Assembly (NCBI GenBank): GCA_963713815.1
Contig: CAVQNH010000002.1
Span: forward strand, 21,260 to 85,259
DNA: 64,000 nucleotides
Reading direction: 5' to 3'
Source of the DNA: RYN-230 sp963713815
GTDB taxonomy: Bacteria > Actinomycetota > Actinomycetes > Streptosporangiales > Streptosporangiaceae
In this document: piece by piece, positions 48,784 to 60,260 of the stretch
Layout: each line of letters begins with the position of its first letter
Position numbering within the stretch: position 1 is the stretch's first letter
Program-made: the position numbers and the translations under genes
Notes under the pieces: generated by a model
What the model was told of the DNA's origin: nothing
What the model saw: only the letters and a program-made list of their open reading frames with translations
The model's database searches: none

Positions 48784-50290
48784 GCACACCCCGCCTGCCG
48801 ATAGCCAGCCCGGGGGAGGGGTGCGGGTCCGCTTCGCCCCCTCGCCCAGTGGTGACCTGCACGTGGGCAACATCCGGACCGCGCTGTACGACTGGGCGTT
48901 CGCCCGGCACACCGGCGGGACCTTCGTGCTGCGGATCGAGGACACCGACCAGAGCCGGGTCACCTCCGAGTACATCGCCTCCGCGCTGGACACGCTGCGC
49001 TGGCTCGGCCTGCAGTGGGACGAGGGCCCGGAGGTCGGCGGCCCGTACGGCCCGTACCTGCAGAGCGAGCGGCTGGACATCTACCACGAGTGGGTGCAGC
49101 GGCTGCTCGCCGAGGGCCACGCCTACTACTGCTACTGCAGCCCAGAGGAGCTCGCGGCCCGCCGGACGGCGGCCCGGGCCGGGGGCGGCCCGAGCGGCTA
49201 CGACGGGCACTGCCGGGTGCTCACCGCCGAGCAGGTCGCGGCCTACCGGGCCGAGGGCCGCAAGCCGGTGGTGCGGTTCCGGATGCCCGAAGGGTCAACC
49301 ACGTTCACCGACCTGGTCCGCGGCGAGGTCACCTTCGACCACGAGCACGTGCCGGACTTCGTCCTGGCCCGGGCGGACGGTTCCCCGCTGTACACGCTGG
49401 CCGTCGCGGTGGACGACGTGCTCATGAAGATCACCCATGTGGTGCGCGGCGAGGACCTGCTGTCCTCCACCCCCCGGCAGATCGCCGTGTACCGGGCCAT
49501 GGGCGTCCCCGAGGACCAGTTCCCGGTCTTCGCGCACCTGCCCTACGTGCTCGGCACGAACGGGCAGCGGCTGTCCAAGCGGAACGGGGTCGTGTCGGTC
49601 AACTGGTACCGGCACGAGGGCTTCCTGCCCGAGGCGATCGACAACTACCTGGCCCTGCTGGGCTGGTCCCCCGGGGAGGACCGGGAGGAGTTCACGCTGG
49701 CCGAGATGGCCGCGGAGTTCGACCTGGCCCGGGTGAACACGAACGCGGCCCAGTTCGACGTGCGCAAGCTCGAGTCGATCAACGGGGACAAGATCCGCGC
49801 GCTGGACCCCGCCGATTTCGTCTCGCGGATCATCCCGTTCCTGCAGCGGGCCGGGGTGATCGGTGATCCGGCGAGTGAGGCGGAGCTGGCCATGGTCACG
49901 GCGGCCGCGCCGCTCATCCAGACCCGGATCAGCCGGCTCACCGAGGCGCCGGGCATGCTCGGCTTCCTGTTCGCCGACGAGGAGCATTTCGAGGTGGAAG
50001 CGCAGGAGGCCGAGCGGGCCCTCGGCCCGGACGCGCTGCCCGTGCTCCAGGCCGCGGAGGCGGCGCTGGCCGAGGTCGAGCCGTGGACGCGCGAGGCGAT
50101 CAGGGCGGCCCTGACCGCGGCGCTGGTCGAGCCGACCGGGCTCGGGCTCAAGCCGCAGGCGGCGTTCGCGCCGGTGCGGGCCGCGGTGACCGGGCGGCGG
50201 GTCTCGCCGCCGCTGTACGAGTCGATCGAGCTGCTGGGCCGGGAGCGGACCCTGGCCCGGCTGGCCCAGGCGGTCAAGGCGGCCGGCTGA
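48776..50290 (+). CDS. gltX: Glutamyl-tRNA synthetase
   Basis: This 504-residue class I synthetase has the HIGH-type motif as PSGDLHVGN within VRVRFAPSPSGDLHVGNIRTALYDW, then LRIEDTDQSR. The KMSKS-type motif is RLSKRNGVVSV. The anticodon-binding domain ends the protein. In organisms with GatCAB this enzyme usually charges both tRNA-Glu and tRNA-Gln with glutamate, and both tRNA genes and gatCAB are in this window. GTG 48776 overlaps the preceding stop by 8 bases (GTGACTGA). Confidence 0.95.
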   Translation: MTEHTPPADSQPGGGVRVRFAPSPSGDLHVGNIRTALYDWAFARHTGGTFVLRIEDTDQSRVTSEYIASALDTLRWLGLQWDEGPEVGGPYGPYLQSERLDIYHEWVQRLLAEGHAYYCYCSPEELAARRTAARAGGGPSGYDGHCRVLTAEQVAAYRAEGRKPVVRFRMPEGSTTFTDLVRGEVTFDHEHVPDFVLARADGSPLYTLAVAVDDVLMKITHVVRGEDLLSSTPRQIAVYRAMGVPEDQFPVFAHLPYVLGTNGQRLSKRNGVVSVNWYRHEGFLPEAIDNYLALLGWSPGEDREEFTLAEMAAEFDLARVNTNAAQFDVRKLESINGDKIRALDPADFVSRIIPFLQRAGVIGDPASEAELAMVTAAAPLIQTRISRLTEAPGMLGFLFADEEHFEVEAQEAERALGPDALPVLQAAEAALAEVEPWTREAIRAALTAALVEPTGLGLKPQAAFAPVRAAVTGRRVSPPLYESIELLGRERTLARLAQAVKAAG

Positions 50291-50338
50291 CCGGCCCGCT
50301 GGGGCGCTGGTGTCGCGGGCGCGTGGAAGGCCATCCTT

Positions 50339-50406
50339 CTAAACCGGTATAGCGCCGATAAAACCGTTATTGGACTATTGACGCTAAACCGGTCTAGTGA
50401 TGTCAT
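50339..50406 (+). promoter_or_regulatory. Promoter with two LacI-type operators before the GH5 gene
   Basis: CTAAACCGGTATAG (50339-50353 region) and CTAAACCGGTCTAG (50384-50397) are two copies of the locus operator, with a weaker AAAACCGTTATT between them. The second lies exactly in the spacer between TTGACG (50378-50383) and TGTCAT (50401-50406), so bound repressor would block polymerase. Confidence 0.75.
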
Positions 50407-50504
50407 TTCCGGTGAGCGCCGGCGCCTCGCGCGGGAGGCTCATCTGGTCCCCGCGACGGCGCGGCACCTGGCCGGGCCGTCCCCACATCCACAGGAGGTC
50501 CGCC

Positions 50505-51842
50505 ATGGCTGCACCGCATCAGCAGGATCCCGGGGCGCGGGGGACGTCCCGCCGGGCGCTGCTCGCCGGGACGGTCACCGGCGCGGCGGGGCTCGCGCTC
50601 GGCTCGGGCCTCAGCCCCGCGGCGGCGGCCGTCCGGGGCCGGACCCTGGCCACGCCGGCGGGCTTACCGTCCGGGGGAACGTTCCCGGGCCGGCCGAGCC
50701 GGTTCGTGACCACCCGGGACGGGGCGTTCTCCGTGGGCGGGGCCGCGTGGCGGTTCGGCGGCACCAACACCTACTACCTGCACCAGCAGTCGCACTACAT
50801 GATTGACAGCGCACTCAACGACGCGGCGGCGATGTCGCTGGCGGCGGTCCGGGCCTGGGCGTTCGCCGACGGCTCCGGCGGCAGTTACACCGCGCTGCAG
50901 CCGAAGCCGTACGTGTACGACGACGCCGCGTTCGATTCGCTGGACTACGCCATCTGCAAGGCGGGCCAGCTCGGCCTGCGGCTGGTGCTCACGCTGGTGA
51001 ACAACTGGCCCGACTACGGCGGCATGGCGCAGTACGTGAGCTGGTTCCTGGGCCTGCCCGACGACTCGTACGGTGCCGCGACCAACCACGACATGTTCTA
51101 CAGCACCAGGTCCATCCAGGACTGCTACCGCGCCTACGTGAAGTACGTGCTGACCCGGTTCAACCGCTATACCGGCCTGCGGTACAACGAAGATCCGACG
51201 ATCATGACCTTCGAGCTCGCCAACGAGCCCCGCAGCCGGAGCGACAAGACCGGGCAGCAGCTGCTGACCTGGGTCACGCAGACCAGCGCGTACTTCAAGC
51301 ACCTGGCCCCGCACCAGCTGGTCACTACGGGGGACGAGGGGTTTTACGGCGACCCGGCCAACTCCGACTACCCGTACTCCAACTACGAGGGAGACCGCTG
51401 GAAGGACTTCCTCGCGCTGCCTGCCATCGACTACGGCACGGTCCACCTGTACCCGCAGGGCTGGGGGGAGAACCCGTCGTCCAAGCCGGGCACCGACCCG
51501 GTCAGCTGGGGCACCACCTGGATCACCAGCCATCTGTCCGACGGGGCCGCGCTGGGCAAGCCCGTGGTGATCGAGGAGTACGGGCTGGCGATCAACGCCG
51601 CCCAGGGCATCGCGGACGAGGCAGCCCGCGACACCGGCTACCGGACCTGGACCGACACGGTGCTGGCCCGCGGCGGTGCGGGCGACCAGTTCTGGCTGCT
51701 GACGTCGCGGGTGGACGACGGATCGTTCTACCCGGACTACGACGGCTACCGGATCATCTGGGACAACGAGCCGGGCAACAGCACGAACGGGGCGGCCCAG
51801 CTGCTCAGCGCGCACGCCCGGGCCATGGCCGCGGCCAGCTGA
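50505..51842 (+). CDS. Tat-exported GH5-type glycoside hydrolase (probable endo-beta-mannanase)
   Basis: This 445-residue enzyme starts at ATG 50505 after AGGAGG and has a twin-arginine signal (TSRRALLAGTVTGAAGLALG, cleavage after an AAAA stretch). The TIM-barrel hydrolase shows GTNTYYLHQQS, DPTIMTFELANEPRS with acid/base Glu241, and KPVVIEEYGLA with nucleophile Glu358. The pattern fits the GH5_7-type beta-mannanases better than cellulases, but that is an inference. It would cut polymer outside the cell for the importer encoded at 55340-61331. Two operators sit upstream. Confidence 0.82.
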   Translation: MAAPHQQDPGARGTSRRALLAGTVTGAAGLALGSGLSPAAAAVRGRTLATPAGLPSGGTFPGRPSRFVTTRDGAFSVGGAAWRFGGTNTYYLHQQSHYMIDSALNDAAAMSLAAVRAWAFADGSGGSYTALQPKPYVYDDAAFDSLDYAICKAGQLGLRLVLTLVNNWPDYGGMAQYVSWFLGLPDDSYGAATNHDMFYSTRSIQDCYRAYVKYVLTRFNRYTGLRYNEDPTIMTFELANEPRSRSDKTGQQLLTWVTQTSAYFKHLAPHQLVTTGDEGFYGDPANSDYPYSNYEGDRWKDFLALPAIDYGTVHLYPQGWGENPSSKPGTDPVSWGTTWITSHLSDGAALGKPVVIEEYGLAINAAQGIADEAARDTGYRTWTDTVLARGGAGDQFWLLTSRVDDGSFYPDYDGYRIIWDNEPGNSTNGAAQLLSAHARAMAAAS

Positions 51843-51854
51843 CGCCGCCCGCTC

Positions 51855-53801
51855 TCAGCCGGGGTGCGGCGGGCCGGCTTCGAGGGCGAACACGCCGACC
51901 CCGAAGGGTTCCAGCGTGACGGTCTCGCTGACGGGCACGCCGTCCAGGCCGCAGAGCTGTGACCCCGAGCTGACCTGCGGCTTGATCGTGACCGGCTCCG
52001 CCGCGTGGCTGACCAGCCAGGCGAAACGGGTACCGTCCGCGCGGACCAGCACGTCGGCGGCCACCCGCGGGTCGTCCACGGTCACCGGCCGGCGCGCGCC
52101 CGCGTAGGTCGCGAGCGCGTCGTACAGGATGCTCGTGGCGTCCGGGTTGGCTCCCGGGGTGACGGCGGCCATGTACTCGATGGGATACGTGCACAGGATC
52201 AGCGCCCCCGCGCCCGTGCGGCGCACCAGCAGCGCCGGCCGGTCCCGGCTATCCACCGCGAGCACCTCGGCGCCGTCCGGCCGGACCGGCAGGTAGCTGC
52301 GGCTCGGCCCGCCGCCAGACGCGGCGAACGTCAGCTGGGCGCCCTGCGGGAGAGTGCCGAAGTCCTGCGCCAGCGTGAACGTGACCGGCCCGCCCTCGGT
52401 CCGGGCCGGGGCGCCGTAGCCCAGCTCGTGCTGGACCCCGAACATGCCGTTGAGCCGTGCGAACCAGGGGCCGGCGTGCACGCCGTGGGCACCCGGTGAA
52501 TAGGAGACGTAGACGACCGCCCCGCCTTCGGCCAGCGCCTCCAGCTGATGCCAGGTGGGGCTGAGCAGCTGCTTGGTCGACGGCACCAGGTACAGCCGGG
52601 CATCCTGGCCGATGCCGGTGCTCTCCCGGGTGAGGGCCGGGGGCAGGTCGGCCAGCCGGGCCGAGACGTACGCCTGGCGCAGCACTCCGGCCAGGTAGGT
52701 GCGGTCCTCCTCCACGGTGAACGGGTAGACGGTGTCCAGGTACGACGGGATGACCAGGGCCGCGTCGCTCGCGGACCGCTGGCAGTCCCCGAAGCCGACC
52801 TGATCCAGGGTCTGGCTGAACGTGGCCATCTCGGTCAGCTGCGGCTTGGCCGCGCCCCGCGCGTCGGTCAGGCCGAAGTGCATCTCGAACGCGTGGTGCC
52901 GGTAAGGATCCTGGCCGGCCAGGCTGTCGTAGTCGGTGTTGTTCCAGGCGATCCAGCCGGTCGCGCCGGCCAGCAGTGAATTGTGCAGGACCTGCCGGTA
53001 GTAGTGGGCCGCGCTGGCATCGGACACGAAGTCCGAGCTCACCCCGAACTCCTCCAGGACCACCGGCGTGCCGTAGGTGCTGGCCAGCTCGCAGGCCCAG
53101 GCCGCGGCGTAGTCCTGGCGGACCAGGTCGTCGCCGACCGGGTACACGTGCGGGCCGACGAAGTCGCACTGGCGCGCGCTGTCCGCGACCGAGAACCCGT
53201 TGTCGCGCCCGCTGACCTCGAGACCCCACGCGCCGTCACCGAGGGAGACCGGCTGGGTGCCGCCGGCCGCGCGCACCGCGCTGAGGATGATCTGGGCCCA
53301 GGCGGCGATCGTCTCCCGCGGTGCGGCGCCGCCGTAGATTGGCATCTCGTTGGACACGAGCCAGCCGCAGACCGCCTCGTGCCCCGCGAACCGGCGGACC
53401 ATCTCGCCCGCGAACCACGCCTCGCGGGCCACCATCCAGACATCGGCGTACAGGTCACGCCCGGCCCGCCAGGCCGGATCCCAGTTCTCCCCGGACATGT
53501 GCCCCACCAGGAACGTGGGGACCGTGGTCAGGCCCGCCTCCGCATGCCGGTCAAGGAAATCGCCGAACCGGGCGGTCATGTCCTCGTCGATGCGGTACGG
53601 CTCGGGCATGAAATCAGGCCAGTAGAAGAACGACCGGGTCATGGACAGCCCGTGCGCACGCAGCACCCCCAATTCGGCCCGGATTGCGTCGGGGTCGTAA
53701 TTCCGCCACATCAGCGGGCCGCCCGTCCGTGACCAGAAGTTGACACCGAGCCAACTGGCTGGCCGCCCCCCGGTCATGAGTTTGGCGGCGTTCCTGTGCA
53801 T
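51855..53801 (-). CDS. Cytoplasmic GH5-like glycoside hydrolase with C-terminal beta-galactosidase-type domains
   Basis: This 648-residue enzyme has no signal peptide. ATG 53801 follows GAGAGAGGAG. Residues 10-330 form a TIM barrel with WLGVNFWSRTGGPLMW, acid/base Glu152 in CGWLVSNEMPIYGG and nucleophile Glu251 in PVVLEEFGVSS. The rest (QAYVSARLADLPPALT, YLVPSTKQLL, GGAVVYVSYSPG) resembles the trimerisation/beta-galactosidase-like region of GH42-type enzymes, then a small beta domain. It probably cleaves imported oligosaccharides. Its promoter carries the operator shared with the LacI and ABC genes. It is convergent with the GH5 gene. Confidence 0.75.
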   Translation of the reverse strand: MHRNAAKLMTGGRPASWLGVNFWSRTGGPLMWRNYDPDAIRAELGVLRAHGLSMTRSFFYWPDFMPEPYRIDEDMTARFGDFLDRHAEAGLTTVPTFLVGHMSGENWDPAWRAGRDLYADVWMVAREAWFAGEMVRRFAGHEAVCGWLVSNEMPIYGGAAPRETIAAWAQIILSAVRAAGGTQPVSLGDGAWGLEVSGRDNGFSVADSARQCDFVGPHVYPVGDDLVRQDYAAAWACELASTYGTPVVLEEFGVSSDFVSDASAAHYYRQVLHNSLLAGATGWIAWNNTDYDSLAGQDPYRHHAFEMHFGLTDARGAAKPQLTEMATFSQTLDQVGFGDCQRSASDAALVIPSYLDTVYPFTVEEDRTYLAGVLRQAYVSARLADLPPALTRESTGIGQDARLYLVPSTKQLLSPTWHQLEALAEGGAVVYVSYSPGAHGVHAGPWFARLNGMFGVQHELGYGAPARTEGGPVTFTLAQDFGTLPQGAQLTFAASGGGPSRSYLPVRPDGAEVLAVDSRDRPALLVRRTGAGALILCTYPIEYMAAVTPGANPDATSILYDALATYAGARRPVTVDDPRVAADVLVRADGTRFAWLVSHAAEPVTIKPQVSSGSQLCGLDGVPVSETVTLEPFGVGVFALEAGPPHPG

Positions 53802-53856
53802 GCGGAAGGCTCCTCTCTCCGGCGGGGGTGGGGGATGCGCACCGAGAGCCACTGAG

Positions 53857-53885
53857 ATCGAAACACTATACCGGTTAAGTGTCAA
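53857..53885 (-). promoter_or_regulatory. Operator within the promoter of the cytoplasmic GH gene
   Basis: On the minus strand TTGACA (53885-53880) and TTCGAT (53862-53857) are 17 bases apart. CTTAACCGGTATAG (53879-53866) fills the spacer. The block is identical to the one before the binding-protein gene at 55120 except at the end. It lies between this gene and the divergent regulator. Confidence 0.78.
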
Positions 53886-54032
53886 CGGAGATTGGCTCCG
53901 GCGCTCAGGGCGGGCGCCGCGGTCCTGACGTTGCGCAGGGCGCTCGTTACACTGGCCAGCGCGGGAGCCGGAGCCCAGGGTGCTGGGCGGGCGGCCAGGG
54001 TGCCGGGCAGGCGGCGCCGCCGGGAGGAATCG

Positions 54033-55067
54033 GTGAAGCGTCCGACCATCGCGGACATCGCGCGCCGCGCCGGGGTGACCAAGGCGGCGGTGTCTTTCGC
54101 GCTGAACGGGCAGCCCGGCGTGTCCGCGGCTACCCGGGAGCGGATCCTGGCCATCGCCCGCGAGATCGGCTTCCAGCCCAATAGCGCGGCCCGGGCCCTG
54201 TCCGACGGCCGGGCCGGAGCGTTCGGCCTCATCATCGACCGGCCTGCCCGCACGCTGGGCGTGGAGCCGTTCTTCACCCAGCTCATCTCCGGGATCCAGG
54301 CCGAGCTATCGCAGGACCACACCCCGCTGCTGTTCAGCATGGCCGAGGATCAGGACGCCGAGATCGCCATGTACCGCTCCTGGTGGGCTCAGCGGCGGGT
54401 GGACGGAGTCTTCCTGGTCGACCTCCAGGTCGGCGACCGGCGGGTGGCGGTCCTGGAGGAGCTGAAGATGCCCGCCGTGGTCATCGGCACGCCCGCGGGC
54501 GCGGGCTCGCTGCCCGCCGTCTGGCAGGATGACGCGGCCGCGACCCGGGCCGTGGTCGAGTACCTGGCCGGCGCCGGGCACCAGCGGATCGCCCGGGTTA
54601 CCGGTATCCCCCGGCTCTGGCACACCAAGATCCGCACCGACGCGTTCCGCGCGGCCACCCGGGCCGTCGGGCTGGAGGCGGTGCTGATGGAGGGGGACTA
54701 CACCGGCGAGAACGGAGCCAAGGCCACGGTCCGGCTGCTGGAGGACCGGCATCCGCCCACCGCGATCGTGTACGACAACGACCTGATGGCGGTCTCCGGC
54801 CTGGGCGCCGCCCAGCAGAAGGGCGTGGAGGTGCCCGCCGAGCTTTCCATCGTGGCCTGGGACGACTCGGCGTTCTGCCAGGTTGTCCACCCGCCGCTGA
54901 CCGCGCTGACCCGGGACGTGGCCGCCTACGGCGCCCACGCCGCGCGGGTCCTGGCCCAGGCCGCGGCCGGGGCCGAGGTGGGTCACTACCAGGCGCCCAC
55001 GCCGGTGCTCACCGTCCGCGGCAGCACGGGGTCGCCCCGCCGCGTCGCGGCCCGGCCCGCCTCGTAG
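54033..55067 (+). CDS. LacI-family transcriptional regulator of the glycan locus
   Basis: This 344-residue repressor has the LacI helix-turn-helix RPTIADIARRAGVTKAAVSFALNGQPGVSAATRERIL and a hinge near 50-60 (NSAARALSDGRAGAFGLIID). A periplasmic-binding-like sugar domain follows, with VWQDDAAATRAVVEYLAGAGHQRIARVTG and AIVYDNDLMAVSGLGAA. GTG 54033 after GGGAGGAA is chosen over a long upstream extension. Four copies of a palindromic CTWAACCGGTNTAG site flank its neighbours, the likely targets. The inducer is probably an oligosaccharide carried by the adjacent importer. Confidence 0.92.
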   Translation: MKRPTIADIARRAGVTKAAVSFALNGQPGVSAATRERILAIAREIGFQPNSAARALSDGRAGAFGLIIDRPARTLGVEPFFTQLISGIQAELSQDHTPLLFSMAEDQDAEIAMYRSWWAQRRVDGVFLVDLQVGDRRVAVLEELKMPAVVIGTPAGAGSLPAVWQDDAAATRAVVEYLAGAGHQRIARVTGIPRLWHTKIRTDAFRAATRAVGLEAVLMEGDYTGENGAKATVRLLEDRHPPTAIVYDNDLMAVSGLGAAQQKGVEVPAELSIVAWDDSAFCQVVHPPLTALTRDVAAYGAHAARVLAQAAAGAEVGHYQAPTPVLTVRGSTGSPRRVAARPAS

Positions 55068-55119
55068 CCCGGGAGCCTAACGATACGGCATCCCCGCTCC
55101 ACCGGCGGGCCCGGAAGGC

Positions 55120-55148
55120 TTGACACTTAACCGGTATAGTGCTTCGCT
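55120..55148 (+). promoter_or_regulatory. Operator within the promoter of the ABC importer operon
   Basis: TTGACA (55120-55125) and TTCGCT (55143-55148) are 17 bases apart, with CTTAACCGGTATAG (55126-55139) filling the spacer, as at 53857-53885. The message would have a long leader (about 190 bases) before ATG 55340. No attenuator is apparent in it. Confidence 0.78.
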
Positions 55149-55339
55149 CAGTCGCAACGATGACTGGCCGGTGCAACGGCCGCCCGTCCCGCCGGGTTCC
55201 CGAACATATAACCGAACAATGAGGGCGGTTCAGCGTCGGCGGGTCCCCTTCCGTACTTCGCGCGCACAAGGGCGGGATGCGTTACCCGGTATTCCAGCAG
55301 GATTGGAAGCCAACGCTAATAGAAAAGAGGGAATCCCCG

Positions 55340-56993
55340 ATGTTGTCGAGACCCTGGCGCGTTCGCGGTATTGCCGCCGGCGCCACGATTGTGGCGGTGG
55401 GTCTGCTGGCTGCCTGCGGAGGCAGCAGCGGCAGCGGCTCCGAGCTCTGGCTCATCCTCCTCCGGCCCCACGGGCGTGCTCACGGTCGCCACCGGGGCCA
55501 CGGCCTACCCCGATGACTTCAACCTCTACTCCCCGAACGCCGAGGACGCCACCAACGGCATGATCTACGAGCCGTTGTTCTTCTACAACACGGCCAAGGC
55601 CGGGGACATCAAGCCGTGGCTGGGCACCAGCTACGCCTGGTCAGCCGGGGGCAAGACGCTCACCGTGCAGTTGCGCCACAACGTCAAGTGGTCCGACGGC
55701 AAGCCGTTCACCAGCAAGGACGTGGTCTTCACGTTCGACCAGGCGCTGCACAGCACCGCGATGAACAAGTTCGGCCTGCCGCTGGCCGGCGTCTCGGCCG
55801 ACGGGGCCTACGGGGTGACGATCACGTTCACCAAGCCCGCCTACACCGACGCCTACTACGCGCTCGGCCGGGTGGAGATGCTGCCCGAGCACATCTGGCA
55901 GTCGGTCAAGAACCCGACCACGTTCCTGAACGAGAACCCCGTCGGCACGGGCGCTTATGTCCTGTCCAAGTTCACCCCGCAGGCGTTCGAGCTCACCGCC
56001 AACCCGCACTACTACATGCCGGGGCTGCCGCACTTCAAGACGGTCCGGTTCATCTCCTACAGCGGCAACACCACCCTGGACGCCGCGATCGAGGCCGGCC
56101 AGCTCGACTGGACCGGCGCGTTCATCCCGAACATCAAGAAGACCTACCTGGCCAAGGACCCGAAGTTCGTGGTCAGCGACATCCCGCTGGCCACCACGTT
56201 CCTGGTGCCGAACATGGCCACCGGGCCGACCACCAAGCTGGCCGTCCGGCAGGCGATCAGCGCCGCGCTGAACCGCAGCTACATCAGCAACAGCGTGTAC
56301 AACGGGTACGCGCCGGCCACCAACCCCGAGGCGCTGATCACGCCGAACTACAACTCGGTGCTCGACCCGTCGCTGGCCAGCGCCAAGCTGCCCAGCCCCG
56401 ACGTGGCCACAGCCAAGGCCGACCTGGCCCGGGCGGGCGTCAAGACCCCGCTGAGCCTCACGGTCAAGATGGTCGCGGGCTACACCGACTACCTGAGCGA
56501 CCTCCAGATCATCCAGCAGGAGCTCAAGCCGGTCGGCATCAACCTGAGCATCGACCAGGAGGCCTACACCGCGTTCATCTCCGACCAGGACAACGGGAAC
56601 TTCCAGCTCCTGATGGACAGCTTCGGCTACACCCCGGACCCCTGGTCGTACTACTACACGCTGCTGGACAGCGGGATCGCGCCCGCGATCGGCAAGGCGG
56701 ACACGGTCGGGAACTTCGGCCGCTACAAGAACCCGCAGGTGGACTCCCTGCTCAGCCAGATCGCGGGCACGACCGACACCGCCGTGCAGAAGCCGGCCTT
56801 CTACAAGATCGAGCACATCTTCGCCCAGAACCTGCCGCTCATCCCGTTGTGGGAATCGCAGAACGAGATCGAGTTCGACGGCCACAATGTCGGCAACATC
56901 CCCACCGTGTCGAACGCGTACGGCGCCCCCGCCGTGTACATCCAGCCGGACATCGGGTGGATCGCCTCGCGGCTCATCCCGGTGACCAAGTGA
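55340..56993 (+). CDS. Family-5 ABC substrate-binding lipoprotein, with one frame change
   Basis: ATG 55340 gives a lipoprotein signal with lipobox LAAC (Cys26) and a Gly/Ser linker. One extra C near 55440 (GGCTCCGAG) shifts it, and the next frame carries the whole binding protein: VLTVATGATAYPDDFNLYSPN, NDMIYEPLFF-type block, VQLRHNVKWSDGKPFTSKDVVFTFDQAL, NPVGTGAYVL and RQAISAALNRSYI. This is the Dpp/Opp class. In this setting, with two glycoside hydrolases and a LacI regulator, oligosaccharide rather than peptide uptake is likely, as known for cello- and manno-oligosaccharides in other bacteria. The rejoined length is about 550 residues. Confidence 0.88.
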
Positions 56994-57084
56994 GGACCGC
57001 CCGGGCCTGACCCCCGCCGAGGCTGGCGGCCGGCCGACCGCAGGGTCGGCCGGCCGCCGGACGGGAGCAGAAAGGAGGCCGGGC

Positions 57085-58077
57085 GTGCGTTACGTGGCCC
57101 GCAAGCTCGGGTTCTACCTGGTGGCCGCCTGGGTGGCGCTCACCATCAACTTCATGCTGCCGCAGCTCATCCCGGGTAACCCGGTCGAGGCGCTGATCGG
57201 CAGGATGTCCCAGTCGGGCACGCCGCCGCCCGGCGAGGCCAAGGTGCTGACCGCCCTGCTGGGCCTGGGCGGCGGCAACATTGTCGTGAAGTACGGGCGC
57301 TACCTGGACGGCCTGGTCCACCTCAGGCTGGGCCTGTCCATCGCGGATTTCCCCACCCCGGTCAGCACCGAGATCAGCCAGTCCATCTACTGGACCCTGA
57401 TCCTGGTCGGCACCGCGACGGTGATCAGCTTCGTGCTCGGCATCGGCCTGGGCGCGCTGGCCGGCTGGAAACGGGGTTCCCGGCTGGACGCGATCATCCC
57501 GGCCACCACTCTCCTCACCGCGATGCCGTACTTCTTCCTCGCGCTGATCATGCTGTACCTGTTCTCCTCCAACGTGTGGCACGTCTTCCCGCAGGGCCAG
57601 GGATATGACACGAACTCCGAGCTCAGCCCGGGCTGGAACCTGCCGTTCCTGGCGTCCGCCGTGCAGCACGCGATCCTGCCCGCGCTCACCATCGTGCTCA
57701 GCTCGGTCGGCGGCTGGCTGCTCGGCATGCGCAACATGATGGTCTCGACCCTGTCAGACGACTACGTGGTCGCCGCCGAGGCGAAGGGGCTGCGGCAGCG
57801 GCGGATCATGATCGGCTACGCGGCCCGCAACGCCGTGCTGCCCAGCGTCTCGGGCTTCGCGATCTCCCTCGGGTTCGTGGTCAGCGGGGCGATCGCGATG
57901 GAATACGTGTTCTCCTACCCCGGCCTCGGCGAGAAGCTGGTCCAGGCGGTCAACAACAACGACTACCCGCTGATGCAGGGCATCTTCCTGGTCATCACGT
58001 TCGCGGTACTGGGTGCCAATCTCGTGGTCGACCTGCTGCACGGCTTCATCGACCCGCGGACGAGGCTGTCCCGGTGA
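57085..58077 (+). CDS. ABC transporter permease, DppB/OppB type
   Basis: This 330-residue permease begins MRYVARKLGFYLVAAWVALTINFMLPQLIPGNP, the OppB/DppB opening, and has about six membrane segments. The cytoplasmic loop near 215 is LSDDYVVAAEAKGLRQRRIMIGYAARNAVLP. GTG 57085 follows AAAGGAGG. It forms the channel with the next permease, whose start overlaps its stop in GTGA. Confidence 0.93.
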   Translation: MRYVARKLGFYLVAAWVALTINFMLPQLIPGNPVEALIGRMSQSGTPPPGEAKVLTALLGLGGGNIVVKYGRYLDGLVHLRLGLSIADFPTPVSTEISQSIYWTLILVGTATVISFVLGIGLGALAGWKRGSRLDAIIPATTLLTAMPYFFLALIMLYLFSSNVWHVFPQGQGYDTNSELSPGWNLPFLASAVQHAILPALTIVLSSVGGWLLGMRNMMVSTLSDDYVVAAEAKGLRQRRIMIGYAARNAVLPSVSGFAISLGFVVSGAIAMEYVFSYPGLGEKLVQAVNNNDYPLMQGIFLVITFAVLGANLVVDLLHGFIDPRTRLSR

Positions 58078-59035
58078 CCGCCACCAACGTCGTCGCGGCC
58101 GTCGCGGCCGAGCCCGGCGTCGACGCGCACCGGCTCGGCGGCCGGCTCCGCGAGGCCTTCCGCTCGCCCCGCCTCGTCGCGGGTACCGCCATCGTCGGGT
58201 TCTTCCTGCTGCTCGGCATCATCGGGCCGTTCTTCGTGACCAACCCGAATCAGCTGAGCCGGACCGAGCTGGCCCCGCCGTCACTCGCGCACTGGCTCGG
58301 CACCACCCAGATCGGGCAGGACGTGTTCGAGCAGCTGGTGGTCAGCACGCGGGCCTCACTGGCGATCGGGATAGGCGCGGGGCTGCTGGCCACGGTGGTC
58401 TCGGTCGTGATCGGCATCAGCGGCGGGTATGCGGGCGGGTTCCTCGATGAGGCGCTCAGCCTGCTGTCCAACGTGGTGCTGGTCATCCCGACACTGCCGC
58501 TGGTCATCATCATCATCGCGGACGTCAAGTCGAACGGCCTCGGCCCGCTGATCGTGGTCATCGCGCTGACCAGCTGGGCGGCGTCCGCCCGGGTGCTGCG
58601 GGCCCAGACCCTGTCCGTCCGCAACCGGGAGTACGTGCTCGCGGCCCGGGCCGCCGGGGAGCGGGCGTGGCGCATCGTGTTCGTCGAGATCGTGCCGAAC
58701 GAGCTGCCGATCATCGTGTCCAACTTCATCTTCGCCACGATCTTCGCGATCCTTACCCAGGCCGCCCTGGCGTTCATCGGACTGGGTGATCCGACGTTGC
58801 TGACCTGGGGAAACATGCTCAACCTCGCGTACAACGACCAGGCGCTGTCGGTCGGGGCCTGGTGGTGGTTCATCCCGCCCGGCCTGTGCATCGCGCTGCT
58901 CGGCATGGGCCTGGCGCTGATCAACTTCAGCCTGGACGAGCTGCTCAACCCCCGGCTGCGCGTCTACCGGCCGTCCCGGTCCGGGCGGCCGGTGTCCGGG
59001 CGGTCCGGACCTGGGTGGTCCCGGGGGAGCGAGGG

Positions 59036-59039
<4 letters not shown>
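58074..59039 (+). CDS. ABC transporter permease, DppC/OppC type
   Basis: This 321-residue permease has an N-terminal cytoplasmic tail, then RSPRLVAGTAIVGFFLLLGIIGPFF and the family block LGTTQIGQDVFEQLVVSTRASLAIG. The EAA-type loop is VRNREYVLAARAAGERAWRIVFVEIVPNELPIIV. GTG 58074 overlaps the previous stop by 4 bases and its stop overlaps the next ATG (ATGA), showing tight coupling. Confidence 0.93.
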
Positions 59040-60257
<1,218 letters not shown>

Positions 60258-60260
60258 CAC